64,000 nt of DNA from the NCBI GenBank assembly GCA_002345745.1, contig DDWQ01000011.1, forward strand, positions 101,740 through 165,739. The letters run 5' to 3'. The notes beneath the pieces were generated by a model. It was not told the origin of the DNA, did no database searches, and worked only from the letters and a program-made list of their open reading frames with translations. The translations under genes were made by a program, and so were the position numbers. Below, one piece after another: positions 42,747 through 51,221 of the stretch. The stretch comes from Candidatus Moranbacteria bacterium UBA2282. GTDB taxonomy: Bacteria > Patescibacteriota > Minisyncoccia > Moranbacterales > UBA2206. The stretch's first letter is position 1. Every line of letters starts with the position of its first letter.

Positions 42747-43901
42747 CTAGTTCTTCAAATATTCCAGAGTCTCTTGCGCGCATTTTTCCCAAGAGAATTC
42801 TTTTAATTGCTCACGCCCTTTTGCAATCAACTCAATTTGCAGATCTTTAGAAATCAAAACTTGTTCTATTTGTGTACTGAGTTGTGCTGTATTCTGTGCA
42901 TCAAAATATAGTGCACCTTCTCCACCAATTTCTCGCAAAGAAGAATTATCCGCTGTTATCAAAGGCACACCAGCGGCATATGCCTCTAGGATTGTGATGC
43001 CAAAGCCCTCATAAAGTGAAGGATAGACAAATACACTAGCCCCCCGAAACAAACACCCTACATCGCAAAATTTGAGCCTGCCAGGCATTATGATGTCTTT
43101 AGAATAGACGCTATTTCTAGCCTTTTTTTCTATAGATTCCGCGAGCCATGCCTTTTCTCCCGCTAAAACCAATTTGAGAGCGCAAAAGGAGCTAAGCTCC
43201 CAAGCTTGGGAGCTTAGCTCCTTTTGCTTCCGGCTTTTTAATAAGTCAAATGCCTCAATCAATTTTTCAATATTTTTTCTCGGCTGTAACGCACCAGAAT
43301 ACAAAATATACTCTCCTACTATTCCAAGTTTATTTTTCAATTCTTGCTCTTTGCCATGATCACGTGCTTGAGAAAAAACATCTGGACTAAAGCCATGATA
43401 GATGACCTGGATTTTATTGGCGTCAATTTCCGGATAAAATTTTATGATGTCATGCTTGGTCGCCTGTGAAATGGCAATAATTTTGTCTGCCTGCCTAATT
43501 GAGTAGTCCGCAAATAAATTTAGTTTGCGTAAATCTTTTGGAGGAAAATATTGTGGAAAATATTTAAAAGCCAAGTCATGAATAGTCACCACTGTTTTCA
43601 AATTTTTTCGACGTAGATATGGCAGAGCCGCCATCGGCATCCACAAAACAGTTGGTTTTTCTTTCCACACTTCCCATGCAAATCTAATTTGCGTCCACAG
43701 GATTGGAAAAGACTTTTGAATAATTTTATAATTTGAAAATTCCGGCGGAGTGAGTTCCGGATTAAATTTACTTTTGTGATAAATTAAAAACTCGCTCTGT
43801 AAATCTAGCTTGCCAAAGTGTTTTAGCAAGTTAAAAATATAGACGCGAGTTCCATCAATGCGCTCGTGATCAAGGTCAGCTGCAGAAATTGCAATTTTCA
43901 T
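42747..43901 (-). CDS. GT4 family glycosyltransferase with 46-base palindrome insertion
   Basis: The 384-residue GT-B enzyme resembles mannosyl/rhamnosyl GT4 proteins: DGTRVYIFNLLKHFGK, VVTIHDLAFKYFPQYF, SGALQPRKNIEKLIEAFDLL, and the EX7E element PSLYEGFGITILEAYAAGVP. Between residues about 225 and 241 an extra peptide KELSSQAWELSSFCA is encoded by a perfect palindrome (43182-43227); it splits the strand-helix unit before LKLVLAGEKAW. The stop of galU is adjacent (one base apart), so both form one unit. Confidence 0.82.
   Translation of the reverse strand: MKIAISAADLDHERIDGTRVYIFNLLKHFGKLDLQSEFLIYHKSKFNPELTPPEFSNYKIIQKSFPILWTQIRFAWEVWKEKPTVLWMPMAALPYLRRKNLKTVVTIHDLAFKYFPQYFPPKDLRKLNLFADYSIRQADKIIAISQATKHDIIKFYPEIDANKIQVIYHGFSPDVFSQARDHGKEQELKNKLGIVGEYILYSGALQPRKNIEKLIEAFDLLKSRKQKELSSQAWELSSFCALKLVLAGEKAWLAESIEKKARNSVYSKDIIMPGRLKFCDVGCLFRGASVFVYPSLYEGFGITILEAYAAGVPLITADNSSLREIGGEGALYFDAQNTAQLSTQIEQVLISKDLQIELIAKGREQLKEFSWEKCAQETLEYLKN
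43182..43227. repeat. Perfect 46-base palindrome inside a GT4 gene
   Basis: Two perfect 23-base arms meet at AAGCTT (centre between 43204 and 43205) with no loop. The length is compatible with the reading frame being kept after insertion. Confidence 0.92.
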
Positions 43902-44759
43902 TTATTTCTTAGATTGAATAAATTCATCTAGTGTGTCCTTCAAATCTTCTCTATCTGAAGCATAGGCCAAGATGGTTTTCAAATAATTTGCTGGATCACC
44001 TGTCGTAAACCATTGTCCATCTTTAATTTCTTTAGCGACAAAAACGCCACCTCTTCGGATATATTCTTTGATGGCATCGGTAATCCAAAGCTCATTGCCC
44101 TTACCAAGACTCGTGGTTCTTAGAATATCAATAATTTCTTGATTCAAAATATATCTTCCAAATCCAGCCAAGCGAGAAGGTGCTTCTTCAACGGAGGGTT
44201 TTTCAATAATATCTTCCATCTGGTTTGTTCCTTCTTTTAATTTAACTATTCCATATCTAACAACATCTTTTTTATCCACCTCTTGCACGCCCAAAATCAA
44301 ATTACCATTCTTTTCATAGTCCTCCACCATTTGTTTTGTGAAAGATGTTTTTGATTTGACAAGGTCATCTCCGAAACAAAAAACAAATGGCTCATCATTA
44401 ACAAGGCTGGCTGCTGATAGAATTGGCGTTCCATTACCATATGGACCCTTTTGACGCACGTGTATAAAATTTGCCATTTCAGCAATTTTAGAAATACTAT
44501 CAGCTGCCTCATTTTTGCCATTTTTTCTCAGATCATTTTCCAAGGCAACACTATGATCAAAATGATCCTCCAATGGTTTCTTGTCCCAACGAGTTACAAA
44601 AATAATATCTTCAATACCAGCCTCAACCAATTCTTCAACAACCAACTGAATGATTGGTTTGTCTACGATTGGCAACATTTCTTTGGGCATTGATTTTGTG
44701 GCTGGCAACAATCTTGTGCCCGAACCAGCAACTGCAATTACAGCTTTTTTGATTTTCAT
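43902..44759 (-). CDS. galU: UTP-glucose-1-phosphate uridylyltransferase
   Basis: The 285-residue nucleotidyltransferase has AVAGSGTRLLPATKSMPKEM at the N-terminus, KPIIQLVVEELVEAGI, FVFCFGDDLV (metal-binding DD) and VRYGIVKL with IEKPS. It makes UDP-glucose from UTP and glucose 1-phosphate. It feeds Ugd (8199) and, indirectly, the UDP-GlcA epimerase (35663). It precedes the GT4 gene by one base. Confidence 0.92.
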   Translation of the reverse strand: MKIKKAVIAVAGSGTRLLPATKSMPKEMLPIVDKPIIQLVVEELVEAGIEDIIFVTRWDKKPLEDHFDHSVALENDLRKNGKNEAADSISKIAEMANFIHVRQKGPYGNGTPILSAASLVNDEPFVFCFGDDLVKSKTSFTKQMVEDYEKNGNLILGVQEVDKKDVVRYGIVKLKEGTNQMEDIIEKPSVEEAPSRLAGFGRYILNQEIIDILRTTSLGKGNELWITDAIKEYIRRGGVFVAKEIKDGQWFTTGDPANYLKTILAYASDREDLKDTLDEFIQSKK

Positions 44760-44798
44760 AATGAGATAAATTTAAAAATAAAAAAATGAATAGTTAAA

Positions 44799-45596
44799 TT
44801 AATTTAATCTTTTTTTAGCTATAATTTTTAATTCTTCATTAAATTCAGCAATGGCAGTATCAATAATTGGATCAAAATTTTTATAGATTTCCTTGTTCTT
44901 CACAATGTTACTTGCCTCCAATAATGAATCGAATGTTCCAGCATCCAGCCATTCGCCAGAAACTGTTGTTACTTGCAATTCACCTAATTGCAAATAATAA
45001 TTTTGCAAAGAGGTTATTTCAATCTCGCCTCGCTCTGATGGCACAGCACTTTTTGCCACTTTCACCACGCGATTATCATAGATATACAATCCCGTTACGG
45101 CGTAATCACTAATCCATTCGCTTGGTTTTTCAATAACTTCTACTGCTTTATTATTTTCATCGAACTTAACCACCCCAAATCTTTCTGGATCCTGCACTTT
45201 TTTCGCGAAGACATGCCCGCCTGATTTGAAATTTTTAATTTCCTCCGAAAAATCATCTTCAAAAATATTATCACCCAAAATCATTGTAACATTGTCCTGA
45301 CCGATAAAAGATTCTCCCAGAATAAAGGCATCGGCCAATCCGCGCGGAACTTTTTGCACTTCAAAATAAATATTAATACCAAATTTTTTCATCGTCGAGC
45401 CCAACAAATTCAAATATTGTCCGCTGTGTTCCGGCGAAACAATCATTAAAATATCTTTGATACCAGCCTTAATTAGTGTATTCAAAGGATAGAAAATCAT
45501 CTGCCGATTATAGACCGGCAATAGTTGCTTGCTTGTGGTGGCTGTTAGTGGAAAAAGTCGAGTGGCTGTTCCACCGGAAAGTATAATCCCCTTCAT
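44799..45596 (-). CDS. rmlA: Glucose-1-phosphate thymidylyltransferase (RmlA-like)
   Basis: The 265-residue enzyme contains LSGGTATRLFPLTATTSKQL, LPVYNRQMIFYPL, MILGDNIFED, ERFGVVKFD, VIEKPSEW and AVTGLYIYDN with a late EWLDAGTFDSL. The usual GGSGTR loop reads GGTATR. It is about 25 residues shorter than typical RmlA because of a short C-terminus. It makes dTDP-glucose, the first step toward dTDP-rhamnose; RmlB, RmlC and RmlD are encoded at 47-50 kb on the same strand. Confidence 0.87.
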   Translation of the reverse strand: MKGIILSGGTATRLFPLTATTSKQLLPVYNRQMIFYPLNTLIKAGIKDILMIVSPEHSGQYLNLLGSTMKKFGINIYFEVQKVPRGLADAFILGESFIGQDNVTMILGDNIFEDDFSEEIKNFKSGGHVFAKKVQDPERFGVVKFDENNKAVEVIEKPSEWISDYAVTGLYIYDNRVVKVAKSAVPSERGEIEITSLQNYYLQLGELQVTTVSGEWLDAGTFDSLLEASNIVKNKEIYKNFDPIIDTAIAEFNEELKIIAKKRLN

Positions 45597-45606
45597 AAAA
45601 TTATTT

Positions 45607-46935
45607 TTACCAATTTAAATCTTTATACAATGGAAATTTTTTGCACAAATTTTTAATTTCACTTTTTATGCTTTTTAATTTTTTATTTTTTCCAATGTAT
45701 GCTTTAAATTTTTTCAAAGCCGCTATTCTTTCTTCTTTGTCTTCTGGAAATTCAAAGGTTTTGATTTCTTCCATTACTTCCGCAATCCATCCAGCTATTT
45801 TTTTCATCTCTTTTTCTTTCATACCTCGCACAGTAAGTGATGGAGTTCCCAGTCTAACTCCGCTTGGATAAAAAGGAGTCGAGGGATCTAGCGGTATAGT
45901 ATTTTTATTAACTGTCATTCCCGCCATTCCCATGGCATCTTGCAAAAGCACTCCTCTGCCCTTACCGCAGTCAATAAGCATCAGGTGATTATCTGTGCCA
46001 TTACTTACTAATTTTATACCTGATTTCATCAACTCAGCGGCCAGAGCTTTGGCATTTTTAACAACTTGCTGTCCATATTTTTTAAACGAAGGTTTCATCG
46101 CTTCACCCAAGGCTACCGCGATTGCGGCTGTCTGATGATTATGCGGTCCGCCTTGAAGATTAGGAAAAATGGCACGATCAATTTTTTGCGCCAATTCCGG
46201 ATCTTTTTTCAATCCCTTAGTAGTAACCATTATCATTCCACCTCTCGGTCCGCGAAGTGTTTTGTGAGTTGTTGTCGTAATAATATGTGCATATTTTGCA
46301 GGACTCTTATGCACTCCAGCTATTACTAGTCCAGCGATATGAGCGATATCCGCAGCTAAATATGCGCCAACTTTGTCAGCTATTTTAGCTATTTTTTCAA
46401 AAGGAAATTCTCGAGCATATGCAGTGGCACCGACCCAAATCAATTTTGGTTTGTGTTTCAATGCTAATCTTTCAATTTCCTCTAAATCAAGTCGTCCATC
46501 TGGTTTCACGTGATATGGGATTGTATTATAGAACATACTAGTCGCGCTAGCTTTCCAACCATGAGTTAGGTGACCGCCATCCAAAAGATTCAATCCCATC
46601 ACAGTGTCCCCTGGTTTGCAGACAGCAACATAAACTGCCAAATTAGCTGGACTGCCAGAATAGGGTTGCACATTAGCGTGCGGAACACCAAATAATTTTT
46701 TCGCTCTTTCAATCGCAATGCTTTCCACAATATCCGTGTTTTCTTGTCCTCCATAATATCTTTTATATGGATAACCCTCGCTATATTTATTAGTCAAAAC
46801 AGATCCCAAGGCTTCCATCACTGGAATTGATGCGGCAATTTCTGATGGAATAAGTTCTAGACCTTCTTCTTGTCTTTTGATTTCATTTTTAATCGCATTA
46901 TAAATTTTTGGATCCTGTTTTTTTAAATTTTTCAT
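45607..46935 (-). CDS. glyA: Serine hydroxymethyltransferase
   Basis: The 442-residue PLP enzyme has TNKYSEGYPYKRYYGGQE, the active-site TTTTHKTLRGPRGG (Schiff-base Lys) and ADIAHIAGLVIAG. The N-terminal loop reads LIPSEIAAS where most SHMTs have LIASEN, with the key Glu kept. It interconverts serine and glycine with tetrahydrofolate. It sits between rmlA and rmlD; a direct glycan role is not implied. A hairpin lies upstream in the gap to rmlD. Confidence 0.9.
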   Translation of the reverse strand: MKNLKKQDPKIYNAIKNEIKRQEEGLELIPSEIAASIPVMEALGSVLTNKYSEGYPYKRYYGGQENTDIVESIAIERAKKLFGVPHANVQPYSGSPANLAVYVAVCKPGDTVMGLNLLDGGHLTHGWKASATSMFYNTIPYHVKPDGRLDLEEIERLALKHKPKLIWVGATAYAREFPFEKIAKIADKVGAYLAADIAHIAGLVIAGVHKSPAKYAHIITTTTHKTLRGPRGGMIMVTTKGLKKDPELAQKIDRAIFPNLQGGPHNHQTAAIAVALGEAMKPSFKKYGQQVVKNAKALAAELMKSGIKLVSNGTDNHLMLIDCGKGRGVLLQDAMGMAGMTVNKNTIPLDPSTPFYPSGVRLGTPSLTVRGMKEKEMKKIAGWIAEVMEEIKTFEFPEDKEERIAALKKFKAYIGKNKKLKSIKSEIKNLCKKFPLYKDLNW

Positions 46936-46973
46936 ATCAATTATATTTTAGCTTATTATTTTTAAACTCCTCA

Positions 46974-47019
46974 AAGGTTAAGCCTTTGCATCGCTTAAAC
47001 TCCGTAAAGGCTTAACCTT
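46974..47019. repeat. Inverted repeat between rmlD and glyA
   Basis: AAGGTTAAGCCTTT (46974-46987) and AAAGGCTTAACCTT (47006-47019) pair with an 18-base loop. Each arm is itself a small AAGG/CCTT hairpin. A related AAGG-TTGAG-CCTT element lies in rmlD at 48069. Confidence 0.75.
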
Positions 47020-47092
47020 GGAAACTCTCAGTGAAAGTAATAAAGTAATTTAATAAACTTAGATCATACAATTTATTTTTAAATATTTTGAT

Positions 47093-48112
47093 TTATGATT
47101 TTTTCAAATATTCTTTCAAGGCATCTTTATAACTTCGCAACGGATTGAGTTTGGTGTTAAGTAACACTGAATAATATGGTCGCTTAGCCGGACGGGGAAA
47201 TTCCGCTCCATCCACAGGAATGACTTTCGTCTTCAATTTCGCCTGCTGATATAATTCTAGAACAGCTTCGTACCAAGTGCAAGGGTCGCCATTTACAATA
47301 TGATAGATGCCAAATGGCTTCTCGGCTTCAACAATTTCCTTAGTTTTCTTCGCCAAATCAGGTGCATAAGTGAAACAACTCGTTTCTTCATCCACCGCCT
47401 TTACCATTTTATTCTTTTTACCTGCTTCCAGCATCACATCAAAAAAACTGCGTTTGGCATTTTCTGCCTGAGCTGGTTTTCCAAAAATTTTAGATGGTCG
47501 AATAATATAAAAATTCTTAGTATTTTTCTGCACTTCTTTTTCACCCAGCACTTTAGACTTGCCATAGTTAGAAATCGGATTAGTTTTTGCCTCTTCATCA
47601 AAGCCAATTTGTGGCCAGCCTCGCATCGACGAGCGGTCGTCTCCGCGAGTCGAGGCGGGCACGAAATCAGTATGCAGACTGCAAGAACCGCAAGAATGTG
47701 TGCATCCAGTTGGCTCAGGAATTTCAGGCTCGCCGTCAAAAACATAATCAGAAGAATAATTCACAAAAACAGCCTTGATTTTCTTTGCCACTTTGGCAAG
47801 ATACCCCGGTGCTTTGCCATTTAGTTTTTTCGCCAACTCATATTCTTTTTTATCTTCTTCGCATTTATCCACGGCGTTATAACCCGTAGCATTGATAATA
47901 ATAGCTGGTTTAAGTTTTGTCACTTTAGCAATTACTTGCTTTTCAGAAGTGATGTCAATGTCATCTCGATCCCACGCCACAACTTCATAGGCTGTGTCTT
48001 TTTTAAAAGCTATTACTAGTTCTTGACCCAACATTCCCCGCGCACCGATTATTAAAACTTTTTTCTTCTCCGAAGGTTGAGCCTTCGGAAGACTAATTTT
48101 TTTATTCACCAT
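47093..48112 (-). CDS. rmlD: dTDP-4-dehydrorhamnose reductase with two repeat-derived insertions
   Basis: The 339-residue SDR starts at the ATG at 48112, overlapping the rmlB stop by 11 bases. IIGARGMLGQEL is the NADPH loop, NATGYNAVDKCEED and SSDYVFDGE are family motifs, and the catalytic Tyr-Lys pair is in NYGKSKVLGE. Between VFDGEPEIPEP and EEAKTNPISNYG an extra segment of about 36 residues (about 130-166) contains four Cys and FVPASTRGDDRSS, encoded by a GC-rich repeat. A second small insertion, LPKAQPSEK, lies at residues 8-16. It forms dTDP-rhamnose with RmlA/B/C. Confidence 0.85.
   Translation of the reverse strand: MVNKKISLPKAQPSEKKKVLIIGARGMLGQELVIAFKKDTAYEVVAWDRDDIDITSEKQVIAKVTKLKPAIIINATGYNAVDKCEEDKKEYELAKKLNGKAPGYLAKVAKKIKAVFVNYSSDYVFDGEPEIPEPTGCTHSCGSCSLHTDFVPASTRGDDRSSMRGWPQIGFDEEAKTNPISNYGKSKVLGEKEVQKNTKNFYIIRPSKIFGKPAQAENAKRSFFDVMLEAGKKNKMVKAVDEETSCFTYAPDLAKKTKEIVEAEKPFGIYHIVNGDPCTWYEAVLELYQQAKLKTKVIPVDGAEFPRPAKRPYYSVLLNTKLNPLRSYKDALKEYLKKS
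47620..47649. repeat. GC-rich hairpin inside rmlD
   Basis: CTCGC/GCGAG (47620-47624 with 47645-47649) and GACGA/TCGTC (47628-47632 with 47637-47641) form a two-tier hairpin within the insertion. It stands out from the AT-rich gene around it. Confidence 0.75.
48069..48089. repeat. Short palindrome near the rmlD start
   Basis: TCCGAAGG-TTGAG-CCTTCGGA, a perfect 8-base stem in frame, encoding part of LPKAQPSEK before the first beta strand. Confidence 0.8.
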
Positions 48113-49106
48113 ATTGTTTTTTATAATAATTTTGATAATCCCCACTCTTGATATTTTTCCACCACGATTCATTGTTTTGAAACCAAGCTAACGTCTGAGC
48201 AATGCCTTCTTCAAAAGTCACTTGTGGTTCGAAACTCAGTTCATTTTTAATTTTTGAAAAATCAATCGCATAGCGTTTGTCGTGCCCTTTGCGGTCTTCT
48301 ACATATTCAATCATTTCTTCTCCTTTGCCAAGCAAGGTTAAAATTGTTTTAACAATTTCCATATTGGTTTTTTCGCCGTTTCCTCCAATGCAATATGTCT
48401 CTCCGATTTTTCCTTTGTGAATAATTGCATCAATGGCACGGCAATGATCATCTACATGTAGCCAGTCGCGCACTTGCAAACCGTCGCCATAGACTGGAAT
48501 TTTTTTACCTTCTATTAGATTAGTAATTACCAATGGAATTAGTTTTTCTGGAAAATGATAGGGACCATAATTATTAGAACAATTAGAAATTGTAATTGGC
48601 AATCCATAGGTGTGAAAATAGGCCCGTACAAAATGATCAGAAGATGCCTTGGAGGCACTATATGGACTTCTGGGATCATACGGCGTCGTCTCATTGAAAG
48701 GTGCGTCTTGAGGCCCCAGCGACCCGAAAACCTCATCTGTAGAAACATGATGGAAGCGCAAATTTCCTGCCTTCTTGGCTGCTTCGAGCAAGGTGTGCGT
48801 ACCTATCACATTTGTGCGTACAAACTCATCTGAGTCCAAAATGGAGCGGTCTACGTGCGATTCAGCAGCAAAATGAACGATAATGTCAACTTCCTTGACT
48901 AACTCGTTCACCAATTCAGCATCGCAAATATCCCCTTTCACAAATCTATATCTGGAATTTTCTTCCAATGTTTTTAGGCTTTCCAAATTGCCCGCATAGG
49001 TCAGAAGATCCAAATTAACAATTTGATAATCTGGATATTTTTTCAAAATGTAATGAATAAAATTTGAACCAATAAACCCTGCACCACCTGTGACTAATAG
49101 TTTCAT
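48102..49106 (-). CDS. rmlB: dTDP-glucose 4,6-dehydratase
   Basis: The 334-residue extended SDR has GGAGFIGSNF, FAAESHVDRSI, STDEVFGSLG, the catalytic YSASKASSDHFVRAY and RDWLHVDDHCRAI. It converts dTDP-glucose to dTDP-4-keto-6-deoxyglucose. Its end overlaps rmlD by 11 bases; a solo AAAGTC-type hairpin (49113-49187) separates it from rmlC. Confidence 0.93.
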   Translation of the reverse strand: MKLLVTGGAGFIGSNFIHYILKKYPDYQIVNLDLLTYAGNLESLKTLEENSRYRFVKGDICDAELVNELVKEVDIIVHFAAESHVDRSILDSDEFVRTNVIGTHTLLEAAKKAGNLRFHHVSTDEVFGSLGPQDAPFNETTPYDPRSPYSASKASSDHFVRAYFHTYGLPITISNCSNNYGPYHFPEKLIPLVITNLIEGKKIPVYGDGLQVRDWLHVDDHCRAIDAIIHKGKIGETYCIGGNGEKTNMEIVKTILTLLGKGEEMIEYVEDRKGHDKRYAIDFSKIKNELSFEPQVTFEEGIAQTLAWFQNNESWWKNIKSGDYQNYYKKQYGE

Positions 49107-49112
49107 AAAAAT

Positions 49113-49187
49113 AGTCTGTAAAGCTGCAAGTCTGTAAAGTCTCTAAAGCATTTTGCTTGATGGACTTTATGACTTGATGGACTTTAT
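49113..49187. repeat. Solo AAAGTC-type inverted-repeat hairpin
   Basis: AGTCTGTAAAG-type units on the left and GGACTTTATGACTTGATGG on the right close around CATTTTGC. Same family as the arrays flanking the S23 gene at 35276. It sits between the rmlC stop and the rmlB start. Confidence 0.82.
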
Positions 49188-49189
49188 AA

Positions 49190-49735
49190 TTAAAATGGTG
49201 AATTAAAATCTTTAAAAAATTGTTGCTTCTGATCTTTTTCTGACAAAATTGGATTTTCAATTGGCCAATAGATTTTCAAATCTGGATCATTCCAACGTAG
49301 ACCGCTATCTTGAGTTGGTGCATAGAAGTTGTCGCATTTATACTGAAATTCGGTATAATCTTCTAATGTACAATAGCCGTGTGCAAACCCGCGTGGAACA
49401 AACAGCATCCAAAAGTTTTTGGCCGTCAATTCAAAAGCCTCCCATTTGCCATACGTCTGCGAATCTTTCCGCAAATCCACGATTACATCATAGACCGCCC
49501 CTTTAGTCACGCGCACTAACTTGGCTTGAGTGTAGCCAGGCAACTGAAAATGCAATCCGCGTAACACTCCTTTGGTCACTGACATCGCGTGATTATCTTG
49601 CACAAAATTCGCATCAATTCCAGCCGTCTTGAAATCTTTTTCTGAATAAGTCTCCATAAAAAATCCCCGCTCGTCTTGGAACACTTGGGGTTTGATGAGA
49701 TAAGCATCTTTGAGTGTTGTTTCTATAATTTCCAT
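49190..49735 (-). CDS. rmlC: dTDP-4-dehydrorhamnose 3,5-epimerase
   Basis: The 181-residue cupin has DERGFFMETYSEKDF, FVQDNHAMSVTKGVLRGLHF, QAKLVRVTKGAVYDVIVDLR, FVPRGFAHGY and YKCDNFYAPTQDSG, all typical RmlC segments, including the active-site His and Tyr. It is the first gene of the rmlC-B-D unit, with a canonical promoter 40-68 bases upstream. Confidence 0.93.
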   Translation of the reverse strand: MEIIETTLKDAYLIKPQVFQDERGFFMETYSEKDFKTAGIDANFVQDNHAMSVTKGVLRGLHFQLPGYTQAKLVRVTKGAVYDVIVDLRKDSQTYGKWEAFELTAKNFWMLFVPRGFAHGYCTLEDYTEFQYKCDNFYAPTQDSGLRWNDPDLKIYWPIENPILSEKDQKQQFFKDFNSPF

Positions 49736-49774
49736 ATTTTATATTTCTAAATGTGATTACTAGATTACTTTCCT

Positions 49775-49803
49775 ATTTTACCCCAATTCCACTTTTTTGA
49801 CAA
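49775..49803 (-). promoter_or_regulatory. Promoter of the rmlC-rmlB-rmlD unit
   Basis: On the minus strand TTGTCA (49803-49798) and TAAAAT (49780-49775) are 17 bases apart. It begins directly after the terminator of the upstream Wzz-like gene. Confidence 0.7.
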
Positions 49804-49837
49804 AAAAACCGCCCCGATGTGCATCGGGACGGTTTTT
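49804..49837 (-). terminator. Rho-independent terminator after the Wzz-like gene
   Basis: AAAAACCG-CCCCGATG pairs with CATCGGG-CGGTTTTT with one bulge, giving a GC-rich stem with A and T runs on its sides. It lies 22 bases past the stop of the gene at 49859. Confidence 0.88.
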
Positions 49838-49858
49838 ATGATTCAGTATTTAATGTTT

Positions 49859-50842
49859 TTATTTTAAAATATCTCCACTCAAGAGCTTATTTAATCGTGC
49901 TTTAACCTCTTCGGGTGTGGCTTCTCGTGCATTATCCTTTGAAACAGCATCAGAAACAATTTTTTCAACAAACTGCATTTCTTCTTCTGGTTGTGATTTG
50001 AAATCAAACGAGACTTCTTCTTCAGCAATCGGCAAGTTAGCAGGTGCGGTTGCTTTCTTTTCAGCAACTGCAAAGGATTCTTCAATAACGACTGGCTCCA
50101 CAATTTCCCGCTCTTTTTTAATATTAAAATTAAAAATACTTTCTGATTCCACTGGCAATATTTTTTTATTGTCCGTTCCAAATATTGGGAATGAAAAATT
50201 AGTCAACCTTGCTGGCTGTGTCCCAAACCCAATCTGACGATCATCTTTTTTATTTTCAATTTTACCTACAATCAACTCCGTCAAAAGACTAACAATCAAT
50301 CCCAAAATTAAACCGAGAATCAAGCTCAAAAAAATCCACAAGAAAATATTTGTTTTTGTAGTCTGGCTGGCAATCGGTCCATCAATTATCCGCATATCCA
50401 AATCAGTTTTAATATTATAATACCTGCTCATAACAACCACTAGACTGCTTGCTGATTGGCGACTAAGAATTTCTGCTTGCATTTGGTCTGAAGCAAAAGT
50501 TGTTAATCGAACAACACCGCTATTTCCAATCTGAGTTGTTTGGATTTTTGAATTCCAAAAATCCTTTCGCTTAGCGTCAGGCAATTCTGAAGCTTCGTCC
50601 TCGATATCAGAATTAATTTCAATTAGCTTATTATAGAAAGAAAGTGAAAGTGGAATTTGTTTGGCATTAGCGATTATTTGTTCAATATTGCGGACGGACA
50701 TTTCACTCTTTGGCAAAAGCAAAACATCCATATTGGATTGATATGATTTATTGGAGTTAATCGCAATAAAAAAAATGATGATAGCAAGAGCCAGCGAAAT
50801 AATCCAAAAATTCTTGTTTTTTATAATTTCCTTGATGTCCAT
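49859..50842 (-). CDS. Wzz/YveK-like chain-length regulator
   Basis: The 327-residue protein has two membrane helices (about 12-28 and 165-190) enclosing an extracytoplasmic domain. It has the family-like segment SNKSYQSNMDVLLLPK after the first helix. The cytoplasmic tail (about 195-327) is long, acidic and lacks a tyrosine-kinase domain. Such proteins set polysaccharide chain length or assist export. An ATG start and a strong terminator define a single-gene unit. Confidence 0.7.
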   Translation of the reverse strand: MDIKEIIKNKNFWIISLALAIIIFFIAINSNKSYQSNMDVLLLPKSEMSVRNIEQIIANAKQIPLSLSFYNKLIEINSDIEDEASELPDAKRKDFWNSKIQTTQIGNSGVVRLTTFASDQMQAEILSRQSASSLVVVMSRYYNIKTDLDMRIIDGPIASQTTKTNIFLWIFLSLILGLILGLIVSLLTELIVGKIENKKDDRQIGFGTQPARLTNFSFPIFGTDNKKILPVESESIFNFNIKKEREIVEPVVIEESFAVAEKKATAPANLPIAEEEVSFDFKSQPEEEMQFVEKIVSDAVSKDNAREATPEEVKARLNKLLSGDILK

Positions 50843-51221
50843 TGTGGTAATAAAATAAGAGTTAATAACATAATTAATTGACTGATAAGTCTACTAGATA
50901 TCGTCTTTTTTGTCAAATACATAGATTCGAACTGTGCCTATAATTTTAAAAAAAATTAGAAAAGTTTAAAGGCGGCGTCTCATTTGAGAACACCGCCTTT
51001 TATATATGTATCACCTTTCGTGAAGAAAGGATTTTTTTCAAAGTTAGATTTTAATTTTGGAACTCGATTGAGAATCCATTTTCACTGCCTGCATTTGCAG
51101 ATCAGTAGAGGTTCAGAAACTCGATTGAGAATTCTGATGAGTCATATGCATTTGCACAATGACTTTGGAAAACTGGTGGGAAGTTCGAGTCACAGCGACT
51201 CGAACTTCCCAATACTTCGCC
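50843..51221. other. Intergenic stretch with hairpins and direct repeats
   Basis: No convincing gene is seen. It contains a GC-rich hairpin at 50968-51000 (AAAGGCGG paired with CCGCCTTT, a likely terminator), two copies of AACTCGATTGAGAAT (about 51060 and 51118), and a perfect 14-base-stem hairpin at 51178-51210 next to the end of the 51222 gene. Confidence 0.7.
51178..51210 (-). terminator. Hairpin after the 51222 gene
   Basis: GGGAAGTTCGAGTC and GACTCGAACTTCCC pair perfectly around ACAGC, 12 bases past the stop codon. There is no T run, so it may stabilise the 3' end; the hairpin at 50968-51000 further on has one. Confidence 0.6.

Noticed and set aside
50918..50936. AGATTCGAACTGTG, similar to a tRNA T-loop on the other strand
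   Set aside because: No cloverleaf can be folded around it.
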